Of a stretch of 29,288 nt of DNA, positions 1 to 7,242 are shown piece by piece (position 1 is the first letter of the stretch; every line of letters begins with the position of its first letter). A program made the position numbers and the translations under genes. The notes under the pieces are model-generated. The model did no database searches, was not told the DNA's origin, and saw nothing but the letters and a program-made list of their open reading frames with translations. Source of the stretch: a virus; IMG/VR virus record IMGVR_UViG_3300006916_000253, positions 1 through 29,288 of that record, one strand, 5' to 3'.

Positions 1-780
1 CTGTTGCTGTTTTTCGGCAATGGCCAACCACTCTTCATCGTTCGCCGTCATCGGGACCACCATAACACCGCCACGGTGTTCCACTTGGACTTTCTGGGGT
101 TGGTCATAACCCCGCATACGACTGAGAATTTCAATCGCCTTCAGCGGGTCCACAAGTTGCCGTTCTAGTCTTTGCCCGATCATGTCGCCGTCTTTATTAT
201 AGGAGCGTGTGACGACCGCCTTGCGGCATAAAGGGGAATCTGTCCCAACCGTCTGCAAAGTTGCCTCCATTGCGGCAGTCAGGAACATCTCGACTTTCGC
301 CTTTGATGCGATGGCGACACTTTCAACACGGGCGTTGAGTTCTTCCAAATAGGTCCGAGCTTCCTCTTTTTCAAATATCCCACGAATACAAGCCCACATC
401 TTGTCATTTGAAACCTTCTTCTTTGTTTTGAATGCCCCTTCAAACGCCTCCCGTGTTGGGATTGCTTGGGAGTATGCCAAGATGAATTTCCTCTCAGCTT
501 GGGTCAAGGTGTGAGGAGGTTCCACAAAACCAAGTTCGTCATGCACACCCTGAATTCCCTCTGAGAAGTCGCCCGGAGGAACAACTTGGGGGGCAACCCC
601 AAAGTTCACATCAAGCTCATTATCAGCACGATCCCCGCCTCCATCCGCCATCTTGTCAAGAGCGGCATTATATTGCCTGGCAATTTGGTGTTCCCTCTTC
701 GTCAGAACCCGTTGTTTCTCCATTTTTAGGCGGATCGGAACCATTTGGGCTTCCAAAAGTTCAAAGTCGGAATTAGTCAT
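1..780 (-). CDS. terS: Terminase small subunit (partial, 3' end off window)
   Basis: This protein would recognise the phage DNA packaging site and load the large terminase. 260 codons are open from ATG at 780 to the window edge with no stop. The visible C-terminal half carries features I associate with small terminases: a helical region (SKAKVEMFLTAAMEATLQ), a segment DPLKAIEILSRMRGYDQP, then GGVMVVP followed by DEEW. The N-terminal region is charged and helical, as expected of the DNA-binding part. The frame stays open upstream of 780 to a TAA near 897, and that stretch reads plausibly (EKFDTLRLFWELLW), so a GTG or TTG start further up is possible. It faces away from the replication genes across the control region. 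The large terminase should lie just past the left edge. The call rests on pattern recognition of the C-terminal half. Confidence 0.7.
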   Translation of the reverse strand, partial: MTNSDFELLEAQMVPIRLKMEKQRVLTKREHQIARQYNAALDKMADGGGDRADNELDVNFGVAPQVVPPGDFSEGIQGVHDELGFVEPPHTLTQAERKFILAYSQAIPTREAFEGAFKTKKKVSNDKMWACIRGIFEKEEARTYLEELNARVESVAIASKAKVEMFLTAAMEATLQTVGTDSPLCRKAVVTRSYNKDGDMIGQRLERQLVDPLKAIEILSRMRGYDQPQKVQVEHRGGVMVVPMTANDEEWLAIAEKQQQ

Positions 781-1306
781 CCAAAGAAGTTCCCAGAAAA
801 GCCTAAGAGTGTCAAATTTTTCCGCATTCACACTTCCAAGTTTCACCAAAAAAGTCCAAGAGTTCCAAATCTTTCTGTCCTCTCGTTTCTTTTTTCTTTC
901 TTAGTTTAACTAAAAATTAGCATTTAGGGGAGCAAGGGGAGTGGTCCCCCTTCTCTATACGAAAAAACATGAATCTGCCCCATAAAACACGTAAAAACAC
1001 CCCAAAAAAGCCCAAAACAAGCGGATTCCGGTCGCGCGTTAGGCAATCTGAAAATCAAAATTACTCCCCTGTATGCAATTTTCATATGCCCTGATCCCTG
1101 TCATAGAAAAGGATAAAGAGTACTAGGGGAGACTTGGGGAGTAAGAAAAGTGTAAATTACCCCTTTCTACGACAGGGGGGACAACAGGGGAGTAAAAAAA
1201 TCACTCCCCCAAAAAATCCTTATTTTTAACGATTTTATTTTTCGGCAAGGGGAGTGAGGAATTTACTCCCCCGGTCACTCCCCCTACGAAAAAAGAAGAT
1301 TTTGCC
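781..1306. other. Divergent noncoding control region
   Basis: No convincing gene lies between the small terminase on the minus strand and the first early gene on the plus strand. The interval holds the AGGGGAGT array (926-1284), two copies of TACGAAAAAA (958-967 and 1285-1294), a hairpin with arms AAGGGG and CCCCTT near 934-952, and an A/T-rich stretch around 1210-1243. A 41-codon ORF at 969-1094 overlaps the array and is not trusted. The position between divergent modules, next to the primase-helicase gene, fits a replication origin, a bidirectional operator region, or both (inference). Confidence 0.7.
926..1284. repeat. Array of 11 dispersed AGGGGAGT-type 8-mers, both orientations
   Basis: Plus-orientation copies are at 926 (AGGGGAGC), 935, 1125 (AGGGGAGA), 1135 (TGGGGAGT), 1186 and 1248. 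Reverse-orientation copies (ACTCCCCT or ACTCCCCC) are at 1063, 1203, 1265 and 1277, and a degenerate one (GGTCCCCC) is at 943. Spacing is irregular (9 to 120 bases), so this is not a simple tandem repeat. Several copies face each other as inverted pairs, for example 1186/1203 and 1248/1265. Such an arrangement suits a multi-site DNA-binding protein, as with iterons or a cooperative operator. The binding protein is not identified in this window. Confidence 0.75.
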
Positions 1307-1336
1307 TTGACCATTCAAAATTTTATGGTCATCTTA
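1307..1336 (+). promoter_or_regulatory. Early promoter P1 with internal dyad operator
   Basis: TTGACC (1307-1312) is followed after exactly 17 bases by CATCTT (1330-1335). This matches sigma70 spacing, with a good -35 and a weak -10. A perfect inverted repeat GACCA-N12-TGGTC (1309-1330) lies between the two boxes and would suit a dimeric regulator. The element recurs at 4137-4166 with the same spacing, and each copy begins exactly 75 bases before an ATG. It would drive the 41-residue ORF and the primase-helicase. Confidence 0.6.
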
Positions 1337-1381
1337 CCCTTCGAAAACCAACCCAAACCAACCAAGAAAACAACCAAGAAA

Positions 1382-1507
1382 ATGACAAAAGAACAGCTTT
1401 TTAAGGTCTTACGCCTTCATGGACTATGGCTAAAAAATGACAAAAGCGGCATCCAGGCAAATTGCTATGCCGCCATCACCTACCTTGAAATCTTGGGTCA
1501 GAAGTGA
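1382..1507 (+). CDS. Hypothetical 41-residue protein
   Basis: The function is unknown. The ATG at 1382 is preferred to a TTG at 1307, because that TTG is the -35 box of the putative promoter and the stretch between encodes a C/A-rich, low-complexity leader. The leader just upstream holds ACCAAGAAA units like those before other early genes. The product is small and mildly basic, with one hydrophobic helical segment near its C-terminus (CYAAITYLEIL). Its TGA overlaps the ATG of the primase-helicase gene (TGATG at 1505-1509), so it may act partly as a translational coupler. It is the first gene of the rightward module. Confidence 0.55.
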   Translation: MTKEQLFKVLRLHGLWLKNDKSGIQANCYAAITYLEILGQK

Positions 1508-4032
1508 TGGATTGCGAAGAAATTGACTTTGACGACTTCTCAAAACCTTCAACGGCAGCGGACCCATTGCGGTTCTTGCCGGAAGGCCTCAGAGAGTCCG
1601 CCAAACGGCTCCCCCCGGAGCAAGCCTACACAGTCCTTGAATTGGAGGAACCCGGAAAAGGCCACAATGCCAGCCTCCTCAAAGTTGCTTCCATTTGTTA
1701 CAAAATGGGGGTCCCTTTTGAGGATACATTCGATCACCTCCAAACCCAGTACGATCCGGAGCGGATCGACTACCGGACCGCACCCAGGCGGGCGGTTCAG
1801 CGTGTCTGGGATTGTGAAGGTCAACTAGAAAAGATCATCAACGAAAAGGATTTGGGTACTCCTTCAATCGAAGAAGAGGCACTGATGAAGTTCCGGCGGA
1901 CCCAAAAAGAGGAACTTTTGGAGCATTCACCACATCCTGAACCCAAGAAGGTTCGCCCCGTCGATATCATCAAGACTTTGTTCGAGCCTGACCACATCAT
2001 TAACCTTCAATTCTCCGCCTTTGAAGCGGGGACTCTTGCACGGGCCAAAGAGTTAGAGGAGCTATTCATCAACTCAAACACCAAAGCCAACGACTGGAAA
2101 TTTTTGAACCCTTCTCACTTCAAAAAAGTCGAAGGGGTAGTCAACCCGTTGGACAAAGAAGGACGGGTTGCGACCCGTTGTAATGCCAACGTCAAAAAAC
2201 GTGAGTGGATGGTGTTGGAGATGGACGATGACGACCAAGGGAAAGTGGAGCGGTTCACCGGATTCGCCCTCCAAATGGCGAAGTTCGCCCCTCTTCACAT
2301 GGCAATCGACACCGGGGGCAAGTCCTTGCATTTTTGGTTCGACCTCCGCAACTCCGAACGCCGGGTTACAAAAGAGTTTTTCAAGCTCGCCTGCCTACAC
2401 GGGGCAGACCCCAGAATGGCGGTCAAATCCCAGATTGCCAGGATGCCCAACGTGACCCCGGAGAAAGAAGGGCGGACACGGCAGACCATGCTGTATTTTG
2501 ACCCTGAAGGGAAGAAGAAACCCAGAGACCCAGACACAAAGAAAATCCGTTGGGATCTTGAAGGATTCGAAACTTACCTTGCCCTCAATAAACAGATCGA
2601 ATTCTTCTATCATGGCAAATCCAAGACCTTCTTTACAAAAGAGAACCAAGGGGCGTGGGTTGCCCTTGACCGGACATCCGTTAAAACTCACCTTGCCGAA
2701 ATCGGCTTCCGGGTTGACCGGATGGAAGGCGAACGGATTGCCCCAGTCGATGCGGTTGTCAATTCCTTACAATTGGACAAATCGGTTGATTCTGTACTTC
2801 CTGCCTTGTGTGGTCGCCGTGCTGGTTACTATGAAGAAAATGGGTTTCGGTACGTGGTCCAGAAGTCCCCTGATTGCATCAAACCCGCAAAGGGCCAATG
2901 GGTTACCATTGGGGCATTACTCAAAAGTCAATTTGATTGGTTCCACCCCCAACTTGAAATCTTTCTTGGTTGGTTGTCGTCCGGCGTCCGTGATTTTCAC
3001 AACGAAGGACGCCGGACGGCACGTTTTAGCCAAGCCCAATTCATGCACATTGCAGGGGAGAAAGACGCCGGGAAATCCCTTTTGCTTGTCCACATCCTCC
3101 CGGCGATGTTCGGGGGTCGGTCGTCATCCTGTATTGATCTATTCAAACGGACCTCTTCAGAGTTCAACGCCCACCTGTTTCAATCCGAACTCCTTTTCTT
3201 GGACGACACAAAGGAACTTGAAACCAACTATCAATTCCGGGCGGCGTTTGGTGAAAAGATCAAAGAGTTGACCGTCGGGGCAGGTGGCGGGGCAGACTTC
3301 CGGGGCATGTTCCAAGACAAAGTTCCGGTCCGCCCTTGGTGGCGATTCATTCGGATGATGAACACCGAACCCGCCACACTCGCCACGATCCCCCCGTTGG
3401 AAGACGGCGTCGAAGACAAGTTGATCCTCTTGCGTGCCCGGAGTATGGAGCATGGACCATTCGCCGCCATCAAACAAGTAAACCCGAATTGGTTCGAACA
3501 GGTCGAAAGGAACATCCGCAAAGAACTCCCACATTTCCTTTATTACCTGTTGTATGAACACAAGATCGCCGACGACATCAAGGACCCTTGGAACCGCTAC
3601 CCTGTCAAATCATTCAAAAACCCGGATCTCGTCATAGACTTCGAACAAACCGAACCCCACACTCAAGTTTTGTTCAAAATGGACAACGAGGCAAAACAAC
3701 GGCTTTTTTACAAGACCGGGTTTGACGAAGACGAAGACAATTACAAACAAATTGCCGCGCCTTGGTTTGGGACGGCGAACCAACTCTATGACATCCTCGC
3801 CCAATGTGGGACCAGGGCAAGTCAAATCCGGTTCCAAAAGGTCTGTCCATCGACACAAACTCTGGTTTCCCAACTCCGACGGTTGGAGAACCAGAAGATT
3901 AAACGGGCAACCTACTCTTTGAGACAGGACAAACTACCAAAGAAGAGACAAGGATACGAATATTGGATCATCAACCCGCCGGGATATATTGACCCAGAAG
4001 AAGGGGAAACCGACGATTCCTCTTGGGCGTGA
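1507..4032 (+). CDS. AEP-type primase fused to SF3 helicase
   Basis: This is the phage replicative primase-helicase, 841 residues. The central part shows archaeo-eukaryotic primase signatures: VLEMDDDD near residue 237 (acidic metal-binding motif), DTGGKSLHFWF near 266-276 (the sGxxxH-type motif) and RMPNVTPEK near 316. The C-terminal half is an SF3-like helicase. Its Walker A GEKDAGKS lies near 515-522, the Walker B-type LLFLDD near 562, and a sensor-like RMMNTEP further on. The N-terminal 130 residues are helical and unassigned. The start is ATG 1507, which overlaps the previous stop; a GTG one codon earlier is in frame. The protein ends in an acidic tail, GETDDSSWA, that resembles the tails of two other replication proteins here. 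The role is confident from motifs; the exact family name is not. Confidence 0.88.
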   Translation: MDCEEIDFDDFSKPSTAADPLRFLPEGLRESAKRLPPEQAYTVLELEEPGKGHNASLLKVASICYKMGVPFEDTFDHLQTQYDPERIDYRTAPRRAVQRVWDCEGQLEKIINEKDLGTPSIEEEALMKFRRTQKEELLEHSPHPEPKKVRPVDIIKTLFEPDHIINLQFSAFEAGTLARAKELEELFINSNTKANDWKFLNPSHFKKVEGVVNPLDKEGRVATRCNANVKKREWMVLEMDDDDQGKVERFTGFALQMAKFAPLHMAIDTGGKSLHFWFDLRNSERRVTKEFFKLACLHGADPRMAVKSQIARMPNVTPEKEGRTRQTMLYFDPEGKKKPRDPDTKKIRWDLEGFETYLALNKQIEFFYHGKSKTFFTKENQGAWVALDRTSVKTHLAEIGFRVDRMEGERIAPVDAVVNSLQLDKSVDSVLPALCGRRAGYYEENGFRYVVQKSPDCIKPAKGQWVTIGALLKSQFDWFHPQLEIFLGWLSSGVRDFHNEGRRTARFSQAQFMHIAGEKDAGKSLLLVHILPAMFGGRSSSCIDLFKRTSSEFNAHLFQSELLFLDDTKELETNYQFRAAFGEKIKELTVGAGGGADFRGMFQDKVPVRPWWRFIRMMNTEPATLATIPPLEDGVEDKLILLRARSMEHGPFAAIKQVNPNWFEQVERNIRKELPHFLYYLLYEHKIADDIKDPWNRYPVKSFKNPDLVIDFEQTEPHTQVLFKMDNEAKQRLFYKTGFDEDEDNYKQIAAPWFGTANQLYDILAQCGTRASQIRFQKVCPSTQTLVSQLRRLENQKIKRATYSLRQDKLPKKRQGYEYWIINPPGYIDPEEGETDDSSWA

Positions 4033-4136
4033 AGACAAAGGATTTTTGACAACAAAATGGCCCGAATATCAACCGTCCCTGTATTTGTCAGATGTGACAT
4101 GCCACAAATAAAAATGAAAAAAGTTGGAAATAAAAC

Positions 4137-4166
4137 TTGACCATTCCAAAAAATTTGGCCATCTTA
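4137..4166 (+). promoter_or_regulatory. Early promoter P2 with internal dyad operator
   Basis: TTGACC (4137-4142), a 17-base spacer, then CATCTT (4160-4165). The embedded dyad is GACCA-N12-TGGCC (4139-4160), one mismatch from the perfect dyad of the copy at 1307. TTGACCATTC and GGYCATCTTA are conserved between the copies while the middle differs. The sequence upstream (4100-4136) is A/T-rich. The element would separately drive the small-gene cluster that starts at 4212. Confidence 0.6.
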
Positions 4167-4211
4167 ATTTCCATAACCTTAAAACCAAGAACCCAAGACT
4201 ACCAAGACAAA

Positions 4212-4379
4212 ATGAAAATCCAATCCATCAACCAAGCCAAACAAATTGCCAAGAATACTTTTGATCAAGATTCAAGAATCAATGGTGTGACCATTGAAAC
4301 AGTCTTCGGAGATTTCTTCATCACTAAAGACCTGACAGTTTACACTGATGAAGATGCGATCAAGAAGGGTCTCAAATGA
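4212..4379 (+). CDS. Hypothetical 55-residue protein
   Basis: I do not recognise this gene. The ATG at 4212 lies exactly 75 bases after the -35 box of the upstream promoter-like element and follows a C/A-rich leader containing CCAAGA units. A TTG at 4137 in the same frame is the -35 box and is not taken as the start. The product has an N-terminal helix (INQAKQIAKNTF) followed by segments with beta-strand character (GVTIETVFGDFFITKDLTVY), as in a small single-domain protein. It is the first of four short early genes, a position where phages often keep host-takeover proteins (inference). Confidence 0.6.
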   Translation: MKIQSINQAKQIAKNTFDQDSRINGVTIETVFGDFFITKDLTVYTDEDAIKKGLK

Positions 4380-4382
4380 GAC

Positions 4383-4430
4383 CCCAAGAACCCAAGAACC
4401 CAAGAACCCAAGAACCCAAGAACCCAAGAA
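4383..4430 (+). repeat. Perfect 8-bp tandem repeat, CCCAAGAA x 6
   Basis: Six exact copies fill the gap between the stop at 4379 and the ATG at 4437, ending six bases before that ATG. The unit resembles the AACCAAG or AAGAACC words in other early leaders, so it is probably an amplified version of the usual translation leader. Exact 8-mers of this kind are prone to slipped-strand change. Copy number would alter the length of the untranslated leader, not a reading frame. Confidence 0.95.
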
Positions 4431-4436
4431 ACTAAA

Positions 4437-4637
4437 ATGACAAACCAAGAAATTGAAAAGATTGAGATCGACGGCAAACCAGCATTCACTACCTGCGGGA
4501 ATCTCATTTGGCCAAACACTCTGAATAATAAAGAGGTTCAGTTGAAAGCATTCAATATGCTGAAAAACGATCTGAGTTTTTCAGATTATCAGCGTGTCGG
4601 ACAGACAAATGTTTTCCTTCGTGGGGGTCAAATATGA
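4437..4637 (+). CDS. Hypothetical 66-residue protein
   Basis: Unknown function. It starts at ATG 4437, directly after the six-copy CCCAAGAA leader. The product opens with an acidic N-terminus (MTNQEIEKIEIDGKPAF), then CGNLIWPNTLNNKE and a helical stretch. It has no signal peptide or membrane segment. The bases right after its stop (GACCCCAAGA) repeat those after the stop of the gene at 4212, which suggests that gene-plus-leader units were duplicated or share a leader design. Confidence 0.6.
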   Translation: MTNQEIEKIEIDGKPAFTTCGNLIWPNTLNNKEVQLKAFNMLKNDLSFSDYQRVGQTNVFLRGGQI

Positions 4638-4652
4638 GACCCCAAGACATTC

Positions 4653-4865
4653 TTGCAATCCACCATCACAAGAACCTTGAACGCAAAGCAAATGCCCTTC
4701 TTGATCCTAGCAACCCTGACCCTGTTCCTGTCAGCCGGATGTGCCACCGGATTCAACCCAGAGGACTACAAAAGGCACCGTTCTATCTCCGACCGTCAGA
4801 ACGAACAAACCAACCGACTTCAATTTGAAGCCCGCCATGGCGGACCCATCTACACAAACCAATGA
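4653..4865 (+). CDS. Small lipoprotein (signal peptidase II type)
   Basis: The protein has a hydrophobic core (MPFLILATLTLFL) followed by the lipobox LSAGC, so it should be exported and lipid-anchored. The mature part is about 41 residues, hydrophilic and rich in charged residues. Ala at +2 favours outer-membrane sorting if the host is Gram-negative (known lipoprotein rule). Three starts are possible: TTG 4653, TTG 4677 and ATG 4692. The ATG form lacks the usual positive charge before the hydrophobic core, so an upstream TTG supplying Lys or Arg may be used. Its TGA overlaps the ATG of the next gene (ATGA at 4862-4865), which supports this frame over the competing one at 4634-4828. A superinfection-exclusion role is possible from size, type and early location, but unproven. 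Confidence 0.6.
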   Translation: MQSTITRTLNAKQMPFLILATLTLFLSAGCATGFNPEDYKRHRSISDRQNEQTNRLQFEARHGGPIYTNQ

Positions 4866-5191
4866 ATCTATCTTTCCAGGAAGCAAAAGAAGACCCCAGC
4901 ATTAAATCAATCAAGGTCATCTTCGAGCCTTTCACCAACGGGCATTCTCCAAACGCCCAAAAGGAATACACCTACAAGACCCGGCTTGATCTCAGGATTG
5001 GCGATTTTGTGATCGTCGAATCCCAAGACCAGTTCAAAATCGTTGTTGTCAGTGATGTCTGCGAGAAGGCATCACATTTAGACAAGAATGCAAAATTTGA
5101 ATATCAGTGGGCCTTTCAAAGGGTCGATGTCAAAATGAAACAACGTCTGGACCAAAGAACCCAACAATTTTCAGACCTCCAATGGTCTTGA
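4862..5191 (+). CDS. Hypothetical 109-residue protein
   Basis: I do not recognise a family with certainty. The start codon overlaps the lipoprotein stop (ATGA), so translation is probably coupled. The N-terminal half contains a beta-rich stretch (IKSIKVIFEPF, then YTYKTRLDLRIGDFVIVES, then FKIVVVSDV) that looks like a small SH3-like or OB-like barrel. The last 30 residues are charged and helical (VDVKMKQRLDQRTQQ). There is no signal or membrane segment, so it is likely cytoplasmic. Confidence 0.65.
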   Translation: MNLSFQEAKEDPSIKSIKVIFEPFTNGHSPNAQKEYTYKTRLDLRIGDFVIVESQDQFKIVVVSDVCEKASHLDKNAKFEYQWAFQRVDVKMKQRLDQRTQQFSDLQWS

Positions 5192-5227
5192 ACCTCACCC
5201 AAACCAAGAACTAACAACCAATAACCA

Positions 5228-5797
5228 ATGAAAATCATAATTGAAGTAGACGCCGCTGAACTGTCGGAAGACCTTTTAGCCCAAATCATCACACGTGGCA
5301 AACCATCCGCCGCCGCTGCCAACACCAACACGGAAGCTACAACCCAGAAGGTTGCAGAATCCACGCCAACAGACGATCCGGCGGACCGGAAAGCAGAGAT
5401 TGCCGCACGTCTTGACGAACTTGGTGTCCCACACCCAAAGAAAGGTTCCAGGATGACCACATGGGAAAAGACCCTTGAAGAAGCAGAAGCGGCGGCGAGT
5501 GACCCAGACCCGGCCCAAGAAGAAACCTCAGACGACGACTCTTGTGATGATTCCGAAGAAGCGGAAGAAGCGGAAGAAGCGGAAGAAGCAAAACCGGATT
5601 ACACCTACGAAAAAACCCACGCCTTAGCAAAAAAGGCGGTTCAGAAATCCGAGCTAAAAGGCGGACTAATCCGCAAGATCTTGGATGGGCATGTCGGCGA
5701 AGGCGTTGGACTCAAAGCGGCATTTGAAGAACACACCGACAAAATCCCGGCCATCGTTGCCGACCTTGAAAAGGCGGCGGGTTGCAAATACGAATAA
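5228..5797 (+). CDS. Acidic-linker protein with HeH/SAP-like motif
   Basis: A 189-residue protein with three parts. Residues 1-25 form a short strand-helix unit. Residues 52-88 (RKAEIAARLDELGVPHPKK and following) have the helix-extended-helix pattern of HeH/SAP-like nucleic-acid-binding motifs. Residues 95-125 are an acidic linker of Glu, Asp and Ala with the triplet AEE repeated. The C-terminal 60 residues form a helical domain (GGLIRKILDGHVGEGVGLKAAF) resembling the C-terminal unit of other small phage replication-region proteins. It precedes the DUF2800 nuclease gene, so a DNA-binding accessory role is plausible. The HeH assignment is tentative. Confidence 0.7.
   Translation: MKIIIEVDAAELSEDLLAQIITRGKPSAAAANTNTEATTQKVAESTPTDDPADRKAEIAARLDELGVPHPKKGSRMTTWEKTLEEAEAAASDPDPAQEETSDDDSCDDSEEAEEAEEAEEAKPDYTYEKTHALAKKAVQKSELKGGLIRKILDGHVGEGVGLKAAFEEHTDKIPAIVADLEKAAGCKYE
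5561..5587 (+). repeat. In-frame 9-bp tandem repeat, GCGGAAGAA x 3
   Basis: Three perfect units with a degenerate fourth just upstream (TCCGAAGAA) encode Ala-Glu-Glu repeats in the acidic linker of the 5228-5797 protein. Because the unit is nine bases, changes in copy number would lengthen or shorten the linker without breaking the frame. Confidence 0.9.
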
Positions 5798-5831
5798 ATT
5801 GCCCAACTGAATCCTCATAGTCTCAAAAACC

Positions 5832-5862
5832 GCCCCCGTCGTCATTGCCCGGCGGCGGGGGC
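5832..5862. other. Intergenic GC-rich hairpin
   Basis: Arms GCCCCCGTCG (5832-5841) and CGGCGGGGGC (5853-5862) pair over ten bases with one mismatch around an 11-base loop. No run of T follows in either direction, so it is not a standard intrinsic terminator. It sits 20 bases before the DUF2800 start and may stabilise or separate message segments. Confidence 0.5.
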
Positions 5863-5881
5863 AAATAACCAACCAAACACC

Positions 5882-7237
5882 ATGTCCCACTCTATTTTTG
5901 CCCCTTCTTCCGCTGAACAGTGGACGACCTGTTCCGCCTCCGTTGAAGCGATCCAACTTGCAAAATCCCAAGGTCTCATTACCGAGGAGGAATCCTCCGA
6001 ATATGCCGACGAAGGCACAGAGGCACACGACTTTGCTGACAAAGTTGCAAAGAAGCAAATGAGCCTTCACACCATTCCCCGACCAATGAAAGACCACATT
6101 GCCGGGTATCTTGCCGAAACCAACGAACTTCGGAACCTCAGAGACCCCAACATCGTCGGGGCATCCCATTCTTATGAACACCAGGTTCCTCTTTTCTACC
6201 GACCTGAAGACTTTGGGACCGTCGATTTTCGGGCAGTTCGCCCCAACCCGGAAGATCCGAACTTTGGAATTGACATTCTTGACTTCAAATATGGGCAGGG
6301 GGTCAAAGTGGATGCGTTTGAAAACAAGCAACTCGCAATTTATGGATATTCAACCATCCGGGACATTGAAAATAGCAAAGACAAACTTCCCGACACAATG
6401 CCTGTCCGCCTTGGTATCTATCAACCCAGACATCACACATTTGACGGCTCAGTTGATTGGTGGTCTCTGACCCTTGGAGATCTCCGCAAATTCTGCCAAG
6501 AGATTGAAGACGCCTACCATGTCGCCAATGACCCGATGGAGGCGGTTTTCAAACCCTCCCCCAAGGCGTGTCTGTTCTGCGACATCCGCAAAATCTGCAA
6601 GCATCGTTGCAAGACATCCTTTCAAGGTATGGGTCCAAAGGCCAACCCATTTGAAGAATTTGACGAAGAACCCGAACCACTTGACCTGACACAAGAACCA
6701 GAAGAAACCGCCATTACCATGACCAAAAAGAACCAACCGACCAAGTTTGTGACACCTGAGCAAGTCAAATGGATTGTTGCGCACGGAAAAGAAATGAAGA
6801 AGGTCATTGATGACGTGCTGGACGCCGAAACCGACCGGATTCAAAAAGGCGGTGATCTCCGGGGCGTCAAGCTTGTTGCCGGGAAGCAAGGGAATCGGAC
6901 ATGGGTTGATGAAGAGAGAGCTGAAAAAATGGCGTCGAACTATCTCAATGCTGAAGAGCGCAGCAAGCCTCGCCAATTTAAAACTGCCCCTCAGATCATT
7001 GCGGCATTGAAACCACATCTTGACCCTAAAGATCCCGACATCAAACCACTGTCAACCCAAGCTAAGATCGCATTCGGGTTCATGGAACCGAAGGAAGGAT
7101 CAAAGACCGAACCGTTGATCCACCGCCCCGATGGAAAACCGCAACTTGTCCTTGATGATGACCCAAGACCCGCCTTGGGGTTCAAACAACCTGAAGACCA
7201 CTTTGAGGCTGAATCCGACGATGAGGATTGGGCATAA
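5882..7237 (+). CDS. DUF2800 family PD-(D/E)XK nuclease
   Basis: A RecB/Cas4-like exonuclease candidate of 451 residues. Visible catalytic elements are Asp115 in GTVDF, Asp134-Phe-Lys136 in ILDFKYG, and Gln150 in NKQLAIY, the order typical of PD-(D/E)XK nucleases. Cys17 near the N-terminus and CLFCDIRKIC (Cys230, Cys233, Cys239; Cys243 follows) reproduce the C...CxxCx5C layout of iron-sulfur nucleases of the AddB/Cas4 type, so a 4Fe-4S cluster is inferred. The C-terminal third is charged and ends SDDEDWA, like two other replication proteins here. In many phages DUF2800 sits beside DUF2815 and a family A polymerase, as here. Its likely role is DNA end processing in recombination-dependent replication. 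Confidence 0.85.
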   Translation: MSHSIFAPSSAEQWTTCSASVEAIQLAKSQGLITEEESSEYADEGTEAHDFADKVAKKQMSLHTIPRPMKDHIAGYLAETNELRNLRDPNIVGASHSYEHQVPLFYRPEDFGTVDFRAVRPNPEDPNFGIDILDFKYGQGVKVDAFENKQLAIYGYSTIRDIENSKDKLPDTMPVRLGIYQPRHHTFDGSVDWWSLTLGDLRKFCQEIEDAYHVANDPMEAVFKPSPKACLFCDIRKICKHRCKTSFQGMGPKANPFEEFDEEPEPLDLTQEPEETAITMTKKNQPTKFVTPEQVKWIVAHGKEMKKVIDDVLDAETDRIQKGGDLRGVKLVAGKQGNRTWVDEERAEKMASNYLNAEERSKPRQFKTAPQIIAALKPHLDPKDPDIKPLSTQAKIAFGFMEPKEGSKTEPLIHRPDGKPQLVLDDDPRPALGFKQPEDHFEAESDDEDWA

Positions 7238-7242
7238 TCAAC

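Noticed and set aside
969-1094. 41-codon ORF (plus strand) inside the control region
   Set aside because: It overlaps the 8-mer array, encodes a low-complexity basic N-terminus, has no recognisable leader and no coupled neighbour. Chance is the simpler reading.
2498-3271. 257-codon plus-strand ORF
   Set aside because: It lies wholly inside the primase-helicase gene in another frame, and its composition is that of a shadow frame.
4083-4109. Small alternative hairpins (TGTCA/TGACA and ATTTGT/ACAAAT) after the primase-helicase gene
   Set aside because: The stems are only five to six pairs with no T-run, too weak to call a terminator or riboswitch.
4634-4828. 64-codon ORF starting in an ATGA overlap with the previous gene
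   Set aside because: It competes with the lipoprotein frame, which has a signal peptide, a lipobox and ATGA coupling to the next gene. The product here is His/Pro/Arg-rich and featureless.
5832-5862. GC-rich hairpin as an intrinsic terminator
   Set aside because: No T-run follows on either strand, and the downstream gene is likely in the same operon.
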